Assembly (NCBI RefSeq): GCF_009908295.1
Contig: NZ_JAAALO010000004.1
Location: 478,619 to 542,618, forward strand
Direction of reading: 5' to 3'
DNA length: 64,000 bases
Source of the DNA: Micromonospora rubida
Lineage (GTDB): Bacteria > Actinomycetota > Actinomycetes > Mycobacteriales > Micromonosporaceae
Positions 1 to 8,781 of this stretch are shown one piece after another; position 1 is the first letter of the stretch, and each line of letters opens with the position of its first letter. The position numbers were made by a program, and so were the translations under genes. The notes under the pieces were generated by a model. That model was not told the DNA's origin. It ran no database searches and saw only the letters and a program-made list of their open reading frames with translations.

Positions 1-556
1 GGTCCTCGTGGGCGGCGCCGGAGCTGATCAGCCAGCGGCCGTCCGCATACCGGGTGGCCGTCGCGGTGGCCAGGTGCCGCCCGCCGCCCGAGCCGGGCAC
101 CACCTTCTTCGTCTTCGTGTAGACCAGCCGGTAGCCGGTGGCGTCCACACAGTCCTGGATCTCCACTGTGGCCGGGACGCCATCCAGGCTCACGGAGGTG
201 ACGGTGGGATCGGAAACGAGCGTTCCGGTACGCATGGCACCGTGCTCCTTCGCGTCGCGAATTGCCAGTCGGACCCGGGTCAGCAATGGATCTGCCAGGA
301 ACCTGGTCAATTCCGGGTGGAACGGATCGCTTCGCCGGCTCGCCGCCCGGGACGCCGCGAGATATCCGGAATAGGCGGTGAGCGCCGATTCTCGGGCCGC
401 CCGTTCCTCTGCCGCGGATTGGGCCGGGGTCGTCTTCGGTGGTGCCGACAGGGGCTGCGCTGTGGCCTCGGGTTCCGTGCCGCAGGCGGCGACCGGGCCG
501 GTTGCCAGGGCTGCGACCAGGAAGATCATCCATCGGCCGGGGTGCTGTGCTCGCAA
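1..556 (-). CDS. Putative lipoprotein, 3' end outside window
   Basis: This is an exported lipoprotein of unknown function whose C-terminus lies beyond the left edge. The start is a TTG at 556, chosen because AAGGAGG sits seven bases upstream (564-570). A basic N-terminus and a hydrophobic stretch lead to the lipobox VAAC near residue 24, so the mature protein should be lipid-anchored outside the membrane. An Ala/Pro/Thr-rich linker follows, then a compact domain with VEIQDCVD and YADGRWLI. That pattern resembles small NTF2-like lipoproteins of actinomycetes, but the assignment is only an impression. Opposite-strand frames are open here but carry no domain. Confidence 0.7.
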   Translation of the reverse strand, partial: MRAQHPGRWMIFLVAALATGPVAACGTEPEATAQPLSAPPKTTPAQSAAEERAARESALTAYSGYLAASRAASRRSDPFHPELTRFLADPLLTRVRLAIRDAKEHGAMRTGTLVSDPTVTSVSLDGVPATVEIQDCVDATGYRLVYTKTKKVVPGSGGGRHLATATATRYADGRWLISSGAAHED

Positions 557-1155
557 CGCCGCGCCTCCTTGCTGGCGACCCGACCGGGCGGCGTGCCGAC
601 CGCCCCCGGGCGTGCGGCAACGCGGCCGGATGATGTCAACCGGCCCCTGTTACGTCACCGCGATATTCGCCTGTTCTGATCTTTGAGAAGCCGTTGATCG
701 ATGTCCTCGTGTTGCCTCCGACGCGGCTTGCGGGGTTGCGTCGTGCTCAAGGGGCGAGCATAAGCTGACGCCTGCCGATGCAACAGAGGCAATTCATACG
801 AACACTCTCGGTGACAGGTGGATGGTGGTGGGGGATGCCGCGTGCGAAGTCGGACATCGCGGGGCAGGGTCGTCGGCGGGTGGAGCCGTGACGACCGTCA
901 CATCGGCCGCGGGTGCGGGGCGCGTGGCCCTTTCGGCCGGTCAACCGGCCCGCTCCGGGAGGGTGGGTCCGAAATGCCCACCGGTCGGGGTGCCCCCCGC
1001 GCCCGTCCGGCCGCCCCGCCGGCCCGGCAGGTCGGCCGGGTCGTGGCGGGGTGTGGCCGGGTCGGATTCGGCGTCATCCGATACACGAGGGCGACCCGAA
1101 GGTGACTTACCGTGGCCTCCCCGACCAGGCCGCCCGGCCGGCCCGGGAGCCGGCC
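557..1155. other. Intergenic region without recognisable gene
   Basis: About 600 bases separate the divergent lipoprotein and prepilin peptidase genes. Open frames exist on both strands because of the high GC content, but none shows a domain, a good ribosome-binding site or normal composition. The right part (about 920-1080) is rich in CCGG-containing inverted repeats. An in-frame GTG at 1102 could extend the downstream gene by 18 codons. Confidence 0.5.
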
Positions 1156-2088
1156 ATGCCCGCTGACCCCCCGCCCCGGCCGCTCGCGGCACCCGTCGAG
1201 CCGGTCCTGCCCGTGTCGGTCGAGCCCGAGCTGGTCGAGTCCGTGTCGGTCGTGCCCGTGCCGGTTGAGCCTGGGCCGGTCGTGCCCGTGTCGGTCGAGC
1301 CTGGGCCGGTTCCGTCGGTGCCGCTGGCCACGGCCGCGCCGGGGACCCCCGGGTCGCGAGGGCGGCCGTGGGCGCGACTCGCGGCGATCCTGGCCGTCGC
1401 CCCGGTGCTCCGCCTCGCGGTCGCCCGGTACGCCGTGCCGCCCGGGGAGCCCGACCGGACGGCCTGCCCGACCTGCGGCACGCCGCTCACGCTCGACCGG
1501 CCCTGGCCGGCGCTCGGGCCGGCGGCCCGCTGTCCGGCCTGCCGGTCCCGGGTCGGCGCGCCGCCCGGCACGGTCGAGGTCGCCGTGCTCGCGGCGCTGG
1601 CGGTGCTCGTGTCGGCGGGCGGGTCGCCGGCCGAGGGGGCGGCCCTGGCCTGGTGGCTCGGCTGGGCGGTGCCGCTGGTCTTCGTCGACGCGGCCGTGCA
1701 CCGGCTGCCCGACCGGCTCACCTGGCCGGCGGCCATCGGGGTCCAGGCGCTGCTCGGGGTGGCCGCGCTGGCCGCCGCCGGGCCCGCCCCCTGGCTGCGG
1801 GCGGCGGCGGCCGGGGTCGGCCTGGCACTCTGCTTCGCCGCCACCACCCTGGTGCTCGGGCGACGCGGCTTCGGCCTCGGCGACGCCAAACTGGCGCTCG
1901 GGGCGGGCGCGCTGCTCGGCTGGTACGGCTGGCCGGTCCTGGTGTTCGGGGTGCTGGTCACGTTCACGCTCTCCGCGCTGACCAGCCTGGCGCTGCTGCT
2001 GGCCCGCAAGGTCCGCTGGTCCAGCCACCTGCCCTTCGGCCCGTTCCTGGTGCTCGGCACGGTCGTCACCCTGCTCCTCGCCCGCTGA
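1156..2088 (+). CDS. Prepilin peptidase (A24 family), orphan
   Basis: Integral membrane aspartic protease of the type IV prepilin peptidase family, which cleaves prepilin-like leader peptides at the cytoplasmic face. A Pro/Val-rich N-terminus with repeated VEPxP units is followed by a zinc-binding-like pair CPTCGTP and CPAC, as in the N-terminal part of bacterial prepilin peptidases. Several TM segments then carry the two catalytic motifs, VDAAVHRLPDRLT (first Asp) and GLGDAKL (second Asp). ATG 1156 is preferred because GGGAG lies six bases upstream; GTG 1102 is in frame with a weaker site. No pilin or secretion ATPase gene is nearby. The gene converges on the PAP2 gene with only 14 bases between the stops. 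Confidence 0.82.
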   Translation: MPADPPPRPLAAPVEPVLPVSVEPELVESVSVVPVPVEPGPVVPVSVEPGPVPSVPLATAAPGTPGSRGRPWARLAAILAVAPVLRLAVARYAVPPGEPDRTACPTCGTPLTLDRPWPALGPAARCPACRSRVGAPPGTVEVAVLAALAVLVSAGGSPAEGAALAWWLGWAVPLVFVDAAVHRLPDRLTWPAAIGVQALLGVAALAAAGPAPWLRAAAAGVGLALCFAATTLVLGRRGFGLGDAKLALGAGALLGWYGWPVLVFGVLVTFTLSALTSLALLLARKVRWSSHLPFGPFLVLGTVVTLLLAR

Positions 2089-2102
2089 CCAGCGTCCTTC
2101 CG

Positions 2103-2729
2103 TCAGTGGCCCCGGGTGGCGTCGGCCACCGGCCTTTCGGCCCGGCGTTCCCGGCGGCGCAGCACCCCCGCGACCGGCCGGGCCAGCAGCGGGGTGCCGA
2201 CGGTGACCACCAGCGCACCGAGGAGCAGGCCGGCGACCACGTCGTGCGGGTAGTGCACGCCGACGAAGGTGCGGGAGAACGCGGCCAGCGCGGCCAGCGG
2301 GATCGCGTACCAGGCGAGTCGGGGGGAGAGCAGCAGGATCGCGGCGGCCAGCGCGCCGGCGATCGTCGAGTGGTTGCTCGGGAAGGACCAGTCGCCGACG
2401 GGTGGGCAGTGCCCGGCGACGATCACCAGGTCGGCCGGGGTGCGGCAGGGGCGCTCCTCGTCCACCACCGTCTTGAGCAGCTCGCTCCCGCCGTACGCGA
2501 GGACGACCGCGACCGGCGCGGCCAGGGCGAGCGCGAGGCCGCGCGGCCCGGCACCCAGCCTCGGCAGGGCCGCCGCCACGAACAGGAGCCCGAGCAGGAT
2601 GATCGACCATTCGGTGAAGTGCCCGGCGAACCACTGCACCGGCTCGGGCGTGCCGTCCGCGAAGTCGACGATGTCGCGGTACCAGTCGACGCTGAACTGC
2701 GGAACATCCGACAAGAGGCCCTCAATCAT
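2103..2729 (-). CDS. PAP2-family membrane phosphatase
   Basis: A 208-residue multi-TM protein of the type 2 phosphatidic acid phosphatase superfamily, expected to dephosphorylate a lipid phosphate such as an undecaprenyl, phosphatidate or phosphatidylglycerol phosphate on the outer face of the membrane. All three motifs are present: K86 with R93-P94, PSNH at 117-120 (Asn replaces the more usual Gly), and SRTFVGVHYPHD at 152-163 with the catalytic His. The substrate cannot be told from sequence. The next gene on the same strand starts upstream and ends 38 bases before this start, so co-transcription is possible. Confidence 0.85.
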   Translation of the reverse strand: MIEGLLSDVPQFSVDWYRDIVDFADGTPEPVQWFAGHFTEWSIILLGLLFVAAALPRLGAGPRGLALALAAPVAVVLAYGGSELLKTVVDEERPCRTPADLVIVAGHCPPVGDWSFPSNHSTIAGALAAAILLLSPRLAWYAIPLAALAAFSRTFVGVHYPHDVVAGLLLGALVVTVGTPLLARPVAGVLRRRERRAERPVADATRGH

Positions 2730-2767
2730 GCCTCAACCTACCAAGTGTTCACCTTCCGTTCACCTGA

Positions 2768-3223
2768 TCACACGCCGCCCGACATCCGCTCGACGACCGC
2801 CTCCAGGGCCTCGAACGCGTACGCCCAGTTGTGGCACTTGAAGCTGCGCAGCCCGTCGATGGGCGTCCGGCAGTCGGCGCAGTGCACGCCGGCGATCGCG
2901 CCCGGCACCTCCGTGTTGACGTACCTGCGGTCGCCGAGGATCACCCGGGCGATCATCGCCGGGTCGTGCACGCCGTGCAGCGCCGACGAGACGATGTCGA
3001 GCCAGGTCATCCGCCGACCGCACTTCGGGCAGTCCGGCTCGTCGCCGCTGACCCACAGCGGTGCCCCGATGCTGCGCGCCGGCATCCCGAGCAGCTTCTC
3101 GATCCGGCGGACGTCGTGCTCCGGCGTCACCCAGCGGTGCCGGCCGGGCAGCGAGGCCGGTGAGTCGTACACGGCGCGGAACAGCACGGGGTCGACCTCG
3201 ACGGTCTCTCGCTGACGGGTCAT
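2768..3223 (-). CDS. Conserved hypothetical protein with zinc-ribbon-like cysteines
   Basis: A 151-residue soluble protein of unknown function. It carries two CxxC pairs, CPKC near residue 65 and CADC near residue 115, spaced as in a discontinuous zinc ribbon. ATG 3223 is preferred over a longer in-frame start because GAGGAG lies seven bases upstream. The gene is divergent from the methyltransferase at 3388 across 164 bases and may share a transcript with the PAP2 gene. I do not recognise a named family, although similar proteins occur in Streptomyces and Micromonospora. Confidence 0.65.
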   Translation of the reverse strand: MTRQRETVEVDPVLFRAVYDSPASLPGRHRWVTPEHDVRRIEKLLGMPARSIGAPLWVSGDEPDCPKCGRRMTWLDIVSSALHGVHDPAMIARVILGDRRYVNTEVPGAIAGVHCADCRTPIDGLRSFKCHNWAYAFEALEAVVERMSGGV

Positions 3224-3387
3224 CGCGTACCTCCTCGACCTGGCGGCGCCGACCCGGCGCCGCAGCCCCACCGTCGCCGCGGGCGGACGACGGACACAAC
3301 CGGATCAACGACACGCGGGGTCGATAGCGGTCGTACGGGGTGCTAGACATTCAGGACGCGAACCGAGCCGCCCAGTGGAGGGACACC

Positions 3388-4230
3388 GTGACCAGCGAGC
3401 CGGCACCGACCGCACCCGGCGCGGGAGAGAGCGACGCCACCAGCGCCGGGGCGACCGGGGCGGGCGCCGAGAACCGGCCGAACGTCGCCCGGATGTACGA
3501 CTACTACCTGGGCGGCTGCCACAACTTCGCCGCCGACCGGGCCGCCGCCCGGCAGGTGCTGGAGATCTTCCCGGACACCGGCGTCGCCGCCCAGACCAAC
3601 CGCGCGTTCCTGCGTCGCGCCGTCAGGTACGCCGCCGAGCGGGGCGTGCGGCAGTTCCTCGACATCGGCGCGGGGCTGCCCACCCAGGGCAACGTGCACG
3701 AGGTCGTGCAGTCGGTGGCCCCCGACTCGCGGGTCGTCTACGTCGACTACGACGAGGTCGCCGTCGCGCACGCCCGGCGGCTGCTCGGCGACGCGACCCG
3801 TACGGTCGTGGTCCGGGGCGACCTGCGCCGGCCGGACGAGCTGCTGACCCACCCCGACGTGACCGCGTCGATCGACCTCACCCGCCCGGTCGCCGTACTG
3901 CTGGTGGCGGTGCTGCACTTCGTGCCGGACGCCGAGGACCCGTACGCGGCGGTTGCCCGGCTGCGGGACGCCACCGCCCCCGGCAGCCAACTCGTGCTGT
4001 CCCACCTGACGCTCGACGGCGCACCGCCGCTGCCCGCGCAGCGGAGCCGGGCCGTCTACCAGCAGAGCACCGCCCCGCTGGTGCCCCGCACCCGCGCCGA
4101 CATCCTCCGCTTCTTCGACGGGTACGACCTGGTCGAGCCGGGCCTGGCCTGGCTGGCCGACTGGCGGCCCGACGGCGAGCCACGGGACGGGGTGTCGCAC
4201 GGCTTCGGCGGGGTGGGCGTCCGCGCCTGA
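3388..4230 (+). CDS. SAM-dependent methyltransferase, DUF574 family
   Basis: Member of the actinomycete S-adenosyl-methyltransferase family known as DUF574 (Methyltransf_19); physiological substrates are mostly unknown. The hallmark NRPNVARMYDYYLGG lies near the N-terminus, the SAM-binding motif FLDIGAGLPTQGN near residue 90, an acidic VYVDYDEVAV strand follows, and VLLVAVLHFVPD comes later. GTG 3388 is chosen because GGAGGG lies five bases upstream; an upstream in-frame ATG at 3340 lacks a site and would begin between divergent promoters. The length of about 280 residues is normal. The gene converges with the FHA gene, with imperfect direct repeats of GGCGGGTCAGT in the 62-base gap. Confidence 0.85.
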   Translation: MTSEPAPTAPGAGESDATSAGATGAGAENRPNVARMYDYYLGGCHNFAADRAAARQVLEIFPDTGVAAQTNRAFLRRAVRYAAERGVRQFLDIGAGLPTQGNVHEVVQSVAPDSRVVYVDYDEVAVAHARRLLGDATRTVVVRGDLRRPDELLTHPDVTASIDLTRPVAVLLVAVLHFVPDAEDPYAAVARLRDATAPGSQLVLSHLTLDGAPPLPAQRSRAVYQQSTAPLVPRTRADILRFFDGYDLVEPGLAWLADWRPDGEPRDGVSHGFGGVGVRA

Positions 4231-4292
4231 GGCCCCACGGGCCGGGACCCGACACACCGGCGGGTCAGTGGCGGCGGGTCAGTGGCGCCGGG

Positions 4293-4895
4293 TCAGGGCG
4301 TGGCCGACTGCTGGCCGGGCAAGCCGCGGCGCACCGCCTCGCTGGCCAGCCGCGACCGACGCCGGTCCTCGTTGGAGGTCAGGTCGAACTTGTCGTACAG
4401 CCGGGACAGGTGCTTCTTCACCGCGCTCTCCGTGACGTGCAGGGCGGTCGCGATCGTGCGCACCGAGGGCGGCTCGGGGAACGGCTGGCCGCCGGAGACG
4501 TACGGGCGGCAGAGCACCGTGAGCACCTCCTGCTCGCGCGGGGTCAGGGCTGGCGGCGCGGGCGGCGGCTCGACGTGCAGGGTCCGGGTGCCGGGGTGCT
4601 CCGACGGGGCATGGAAGAGCAGCCGGGCCGGGCCGATCTCCACCCGGTCCCCGTCCCGCAGGATCTGCGCCTGACGCACCGGGCTGCCGTTGACCGTGGT
4701 GCCGTTGGTGCTGCCCAGATCCCGGATCGACCAGCCGGACGGGTAGCGCTCGACCAGGGCGTGCAGGCGGGAGACGAGCCTGCTGTCGATGGGCAGCTCG
4801 TTGGTCTTCGCCCGTCCGATGGTCAGCGCGTCGGCGGTCAGCGGCACCAACCGGACGCCGCCCGGGCCGTACACCTCGAAGTACCCCTCCGCCAC
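4293..4895 (-). CDS. FHA domain protein with C-terminal LuxR-like winged helix
   Basis: A 200-residue cytoplasmic protein that couples phosphothreonine recognition to a DNA-binding-like domain. The FHA domain covers about residues 5-95, with GR at 27-28, SRLHA at 42-46 and STNGTTVNG at 62-70. A Pro-rich hinge leads to LTPREQEVLTVL and a helix-turn-helix-like ATALHVTESAVKKHLSRLY. The start is GTG 4895, preceded by GGAGGCGCGG. The stop of the Ser/Thr kinase gene lies only 16 bases upstream on the same strand, so the two are very probably one operon. The FHA domain may read the kinase's own autophosphorylation. Confidence 0.85.
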   Translation of the reverse strand: MAEGYFEVYGPGGVRLVPLTADALTIGRAKTNELPIDSRLVSRLHALVERYPSGWSIRDLGSTNGTTVNGSPVRQAQILRDGDRVEIGPARLLFHAPSEHPGTRTLHVEPPPAPPALTPREQEVLTVLCRPYVSGGQPFPEPPSVRTIATALHVTESAVKKHLSRLYDKFDLTSNEDRRRSRLASEAVRRGLPGQQSATP

Positions 4896-4911
4896 CCGCG
4901 CCTCCGAACGG

Positions 4912-6837
4912 TCAGTCGCCGCAGTACGGCTCGGTCGTCGCGCTGGTCGGCACCCCGGTCCGCACGCTCGTCACGGTGGCGGTCGCCGTGGTGCAGCCGC
5001 CCTCCACCGGGAGCGGCTCGGTCCACAGCTCGAACGGCTGCCCCGTCGCCCGCTGCCGCACCCCGACCGGCCCGAGCGCGTCGGCCGCCCCGGGGCGGAC
5101 CGTGAGGTCGACGTCCCAGGTGCCGCCGTTGGTCCCCGCGTTGTCCCGGTACTGCTTCCACACCCAGATGTACGCCATCGCGGCCCGGCAGGCAGGCGAC
5201 CAGTACTGCTTCACGGAGATCGCGCGCAGGCCGCCGGCGTACCCGTACGACGACGTGCCCACCTGGTAGGCGTCGTCGTAGCAGCGGCCCGGCGGCGCGT
5301 CGTCCCGGCTCGCCCGGCGCGGGTGGCCGGTCCCGACCATCCGGACGGTCACCGGGTCCGGCGACCCGGCCACGGTCAGCGCCAGCACCGGCCGGCGCGG
5401 CCCCGGCGCGCGGGGGGCGAAGACCAGCCGCACCTCGCAGGCCAGCCCGGGTGCCAGCGGCCGGGCCGTGCATCCCTCGGCGGCGACCCGGAGGTCCCCA
5501 CCGTCCGCCCCGGCCCCCGCCACCCGCGTCACCCGCACCGCCCGGTCGCCCGGGTTGCGCACGGTCAGCGTCTGCTCGGCGGAGTCCACGTTGACCTCCT
5601 GGTCACCGAAGGTCAGCTCTACCGGCACCTCGATGGGAGCCGGTGCCGGCAGGGCCGCCGACCAGCCGGTGGCCAGCACCGACACCAGTGCGACCAGCAA
5701 CCCGACGGCACGGGCCAGCGTGCGCCGGGGCACCCCGGGCGGCTGCCGGCCCTGCATGGTGGCGGTGAGGTCCAGGTCGAGGGCCGCCCGGCGGCGCGCG
5801 CTGAGCGAGAACCGGGGCCGGGGCGGCGCATGGTCGTCGTCGGTGGACGGGGCGTCGTCCGGGCGCGGGCCGGCGACCCCGTCGTCCCCGCCGCCGGGCA
5901 CGAGCGGGGTGACCGGCTGGCCGGCGGCGTGCTGTGCCCGCTGGAGGTCCTCGGCGAACGCCACCGCCGTCGGATGGCGCAGCGCCGGGTCCTTCGCCAT
6001 CGCCCGCTCCAGCACCACGCACACCGCATCGGGTACGCCGTCCGGCCGCAGGTCGGGCACCGGGTCGGCGGCGACCCGCCGGAGCAGCCTCGCCAGCGGC
6101 TCCGCCTCGCCCGACGGTGCCTCGGCGAAGGCGGGCGTGCCCCGGATCCAGTGCAGCACCGACGACGCCAGCGCGTACACGTCCGAGGCGACCGAGGCCG
6201 GCTCGCCGCGCAGGATCTCCGGCGCGGCGTGCAGCACGCTCGTGGTCACCCGGCGTCGCCCGGGGGCAGGCTCCGCCGCCCGGGGCCGGGCCAGCCCGAA
6301 GTCGGCCAGCTTCGGCTCGCCGTACCGGGAGATAAGGATGTTCTCCGGCTTCACGTCGCGGTGCAGCACGCCGGCCCGGTGTGCGGTCTCCAGCGCCCCC
6401 GCCACCGTGATCCCGCCGGCCACCGCCGCCGGCCATCGCTGCGTCGCCGACTCCGCGTCGGGTGCGCCGCCCGCACCGGCGGCGGCCAGCCGGTCGGTCA
6501 GCGAGCCACCCTCCTCGTACGCCATCAGCAGGTACGGGTTGCCGGCCGCCGTCCGACCGGCCTGGTGCAGGGTGACGATGTGCGGGTGGTCGGAGAGCCG
6601 CCCCAGCACCTTCAGCTCGCGCTCGAAGCGGGCCCGGGACGGGCCGTGCCAGTCGGCGGCGAGCACCTTGACCGCCACCCAGCGGGAGAAGTCGGGCTGC
6701 CAGGCGCGGTAGACCACGCCGAAGCCGCCGCGACCGATCTCCACCGCGTCCGTGCAGCCGGCCACGCCGAGGTCGAGCCCCGGGACTGCGTCAGCCTCCC
6801 CGGGGCGATGGGGTGCCGACTGCTCTGTGTGGACCAT
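4912..6837 (-). CDS. Receptor-like Ser/Thr protein kinase with secreted C-terminal domains
   Basis: A 641-residue Hanks-type kinase. The catalytic domain (about 30-290) has the glycine loop GRGGFG at 35-40, the ATP-binding Lys57, HRDVKPEN at 159-166, DFG at 179-181 and APE near 205. A Pro-rich juxtamembrane linker and one TM segment (VGLLVALVSVLATG, about 375) follow. The outside part holds an Ig/ASPM-like beta domain with FAPRAPG, then a cysteine-containing C-terminal domain with YWSPACRAAMAYIWVW, which resembles DUF2690. No PASTA repeats are present. A CATAAT hexamer eight bases before the ATG suggests a leaderless transcript. The FHA/winged-helix gene follows directly. Confidence 0.9.
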   Translation of the reverse strand: MVHTEQSAPHRPGEADAVPGLDLGVAGCTDAVEIGRGGFGVVYRAWQPDFSRWVAVKVLAADWHGPSRARFERELKVLGRLSDHPHIVTLHQAGRTAAGNPYLLMAYEEGGSLTDRLAAAGAGGAPDAESATQRWPAAVAGGITVAGALETAHRAGVLHRDVKPENILISRYGEPKLADFGLARPRAAEPAPGRRRVTTSVLHAAPEILRGEPASVASDVYALASSVLHWIRGTPAFAEAPSGEAEPLARLLRRVAADPVPDLRPDGVPDAVCVVLERAMAKDPALRHPTAVAFAEDLQRAQHAAGQPVTPLVPGGGDDGVAGPRPDDAPSTDDDHAPPRPRFSLSARRRAALDLDLTATMQGRQPPGVPRRTLARAVGLLVALVSVLATGWSAALPAPAPIEVPVELTFGDQEVNVDSAEQTLTVRNPGDRAVRVTRVAGAGADGGDLRVAAEGCTARPLAPGLACEVRLVFAPRAPGPRRPVLALTVAGSPDPVTVRMVGTGHPRRASRDDAPPGRCYDDAYQVGTSSYGYAGGLRAISVKQYWSPACRAAMAYIWVWKQYRDNAGTNGGTWDVDLTVRPGAADALGPVGVRQRATGQPFELWTEPLPVEGGCTTATATVTSVRTGVPTSATTEPYCGD

Positions 6838-6970
6838 GGCGGCTCATTATGACCGAGGGGTGTGCCAGGATTTTCGTCCGCTACCGACCGGTCACCTGGG
6901 CCGGGTCGTGTCGCGCGCCGGGAGGCGCCAATCGGATGGGGCCCGGTCGAGGCCGAGCCCCATCCGGCCG

Positions 6971-7231
6971 TTACGGCAGGTTCGGGGGGCAGGTCGTCCG
7001 GTGCCAGGTGGAGTAGCGGGTACGGACGCCGTACTGGAAGTCCTCCAGGCAGTTGCCGTACACGTACATCCCGACCTCTACGGTCTTGCTGGCGTCGGAG
7101 TAGTAGATGAAGGTGATGCTCTCGTTGTCATTGGGGTATGGCAGGGCCATGGCCGGGCTGGCCACGACCGCCGTGGTGCCGGCGACGGTCAGCAGGGTGG
7201 CCAGGACGGCGTTCCGCACGAACTTCTTCAA
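6971..7231 (-). CDS. Small secreted protein, DUF6289-like
   Basis: An 86-residue exported protein. A KK-initiated signal peptide with a hydrophobic core and an ASPAMA cleavage region leaves a mature peptide of about 57 residues with two cysteines (YGNC and TTCPP) that could form a disulfide. The segment ITFIYYSDASKTVEVG resembles the small secreted DUF6289 family, from recall. The start is TTG 7231, with GAGAGG upstream. A GATAG/CTATC inverted repeat at 7270-7287 lies in the promoter region and could be an operator. The gene stands alone between divergent neighbours. Function is unknown. Confidence 0.7.
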   Translation of the reverse strand: MKKFVRNAVLATLLTVAGTTAVVASPAMALPYPNDNESITFIYYSDASKTVEVGMYVYGNCLEDFQYGVRTRYSTWHRTTCPPNLP

Positions 7232-7432
7232 CTTGGGGCCTCTCGATCGGGCGGACGGGATGGATGAATGATAGTCGTCGATCTATCGCCCGCCCAGAGG
7301 TTCCCACCTCGCTCCGAATTCCTAAAGGGCTCGCCGATCCGGCAAACTGGGTGGATGGGGCCACCACGGGTCGGATCGGAATGACCGGCCTGCCACTGCG
7401 GGCCACGGACGGGCAGGAGTGAACCGGCTGGC

Positions 7433-7969
7433 ATGACCGATCCAGACGACGGAGCACGGCTGGCCGCGTCGATGGCCGGCCGACTCGCCTGCCTGACCTT
7501 CGTGGACCGCACCACCGAACAGGTCACGGAACTGCTCATCGACGTGATCGCCGACTGGGGCACGGCGCAGGGCTGGCGGGTCTACCGGCGGGCGGCCAGC
7601 GTGGTGCCGCTTCCGCCGCCGATGTCCGGGCAGCAATCCGTCATCGACATCGCCTGCGCCCGGCCCGCCGCGCCGCCCGTGGTGATCGAGGTCGACCACA
7701 CCGACCGGCGTCGTACGGTCGAGAAGCTCCTCGCCGAGGCCGACGCCGGGCGGGTGCCGATCTGGGTCCGGTGGGGCTCCCGTGGCTTCGTCGAGCCCCC
7801 GGAACCGGTCCGGATGGTCACCGTCCCGGTCACCGCGCGGCGCGGCGAGGCCGGCGCGCGGCTGCACTCCCGCCAGCCGGCGCGGCAGCTCCCACCGCCG
7901 GAGCACCGCGCCGGGCCGGTCACCGCCGGCCCGCCGGACTCCCTCTTCGACCCCGCTGGCGAGAGCTGA
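7433..7969 (+). CDS. Hypothetical protein with PD-(D/E)xK-like core
   Basis: A 178-residue cytoplasmic protein with no family I can name. The middle part reads SVIDIACARP then VVIEVDHTDRRRTVEKL, a beta-strand pattern with a D and an ExD that is reminiscent of restriction-endonuclease folds, though the usual Lys is not clearly placed. The C-terminal 45 residues are low-complexity and Pro/Arg-rich. ATG 7433 follows a rather distant AGGAG at about 7414. Codon use matches the neighbours. The nuclease idea is weak. Confidence 0.6.
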   Translation: MTDPDDGARLAASMAGRLACLTFVDRTTEQVTELLIDVIADWGTAQGWRVYRRAASVVPLPPPMSGQQSVIDIACARPAAPPVVIEVDHTDRRRTVEKLLAEADAGRVPIWVRWGSRGFVEPPEPVRMVTVPVTARRGEAGARLHSRQPARQLPPPEHRAGPVTAGPPDSLFDPAGES

Positions 7970-8080
7970 CGCGGCTGCGTGGTGCCCCGGGCGGTCGCCG
8001 GTCGCGGAGGAGCCCCGGCCGGAACGGGCTGCCCGGCGGCTTCAGTCGGCAGGCGGGTGACGGTGGGCAGGGGCGATCCT

Positions 8081-8713
8081 TCAGCGATCGGCTTGCGGGG
8101 GGCGGGACGGGCGCGGGTCGACGTCGTGGGCGGGGGCGAAGGCCCGCAGGGTGGCCTCGACGAGCGCGTCGGCGTACGCCTCGTCGAGTGGCCCGGCCCG
8201 GTGCAGCCAACGTTGGGTGAATGGGGCGTAGAGGAAGTCGAGGCAGAGGGCGAGATCCGCATCGGGGTGGAGCTGTCCGGCGCGTTGTCCGGAGCGCAGC
8301 CGGGCGAGCTTGGCCTCGGTGAGCGGGTGGTCGACCTTCTCCCGGTAGAGCGTGGCCAGCTCGGGATCGACGGCGATCTCGGCGTACAGGGCGCGGAGCA
8401 GGGCCGACAGTGCCGGGTCGGTGAATTCGGCGGCGGTGGCCCGTAGCACCGTCTTCAGGTCGGCTTCCAGGTCGCCGGTGTCGGGCAGGGTGATGGCGCC
8501 GCCCTCGCCCTCGCTCAGAGCGCGCACCGCGTCGAGCGCCACGGCGCCCTTCGACGGCCACCAGCGGTAGATCGTCTGCTTGCCGACGCCGGCCCGGCGG
8601 GCGATCGCCTCGATCGACACGCGGGGATATCCGACCTCGGCGACAAGGTCGCGGGCTGCGGCCAGGACCGCCAGGCGGGACCGGTCGCTGCGGCGGGCTG
8701 CGTCAGGTGGCAT
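8081..8713 (-). CDS. TetR-family transcriptional repressor
   Basis: A 210-residue regulator. The N-terminal helix-turn-helix is typical of TetR (VSIEAIARRAGVGKQTIYRWW at about 33-53), and the ligand-binding half resembles the TetR_C_11/16-type C-terminal domains. The gene is divergent from the SDR gene at 8819. The 105-base gap holds two sites sharing AGACGG/CCGTCT half-sites (8734-8750 and 8782-8803), so the protein very probably represses both itself and the SDR gene until a ligand, perhaps the SDR substrate, binds. Confidence 0.9.
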   Translation of the reverse strand: MPPDAARRSDRSRLAVLAAARDLVAEVGYPRVSIEAIARRAGVGKQTIYRWWPSKGAVALDAVRALSEGEGGAITLPDTGDLEADLKTVLRATAAEFTDPALSALLRALYAEIAVDPELATLYREKVDHPLTEAKLARLRSGQRAGQLHPDADLALCLDFLYAPFTQRWLHRAGPLDEAYADALVEATLRAFAPAHDVDPRPSRPPQADR

Positions 8714-8733
8714 GGGGCGAGCATATATCGAGA

Positions 8734-8750
8734 CGAGACGGTCCGTCTTG
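8734..8750. promoter_or_regulatory. TetR operator O1
   Basis: A 17-base imperfect palindrome, CGAGACGG-T-CCGTCTTG, lies 21 bases upstream of the tetR start. It shares its half-site with the second operator at 8782-8803. Binding by the adjacent TetR protein is inferred from position and shared half-sites. Confidence 0.75.
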
Positions 8751-8781
8751 ACATGACTCGGGGCGCGGGTGAGAATTGATG

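Noticed and set aside
898..2634. A long minus-strand frame over the prepilin peptidase and PAP2 genes
   Set aside because: Its only non-repetitive part is an out-of-frame reading of the PAP2 gene; the prepilin peptidase on the plus strand has intact catalytic motifs.
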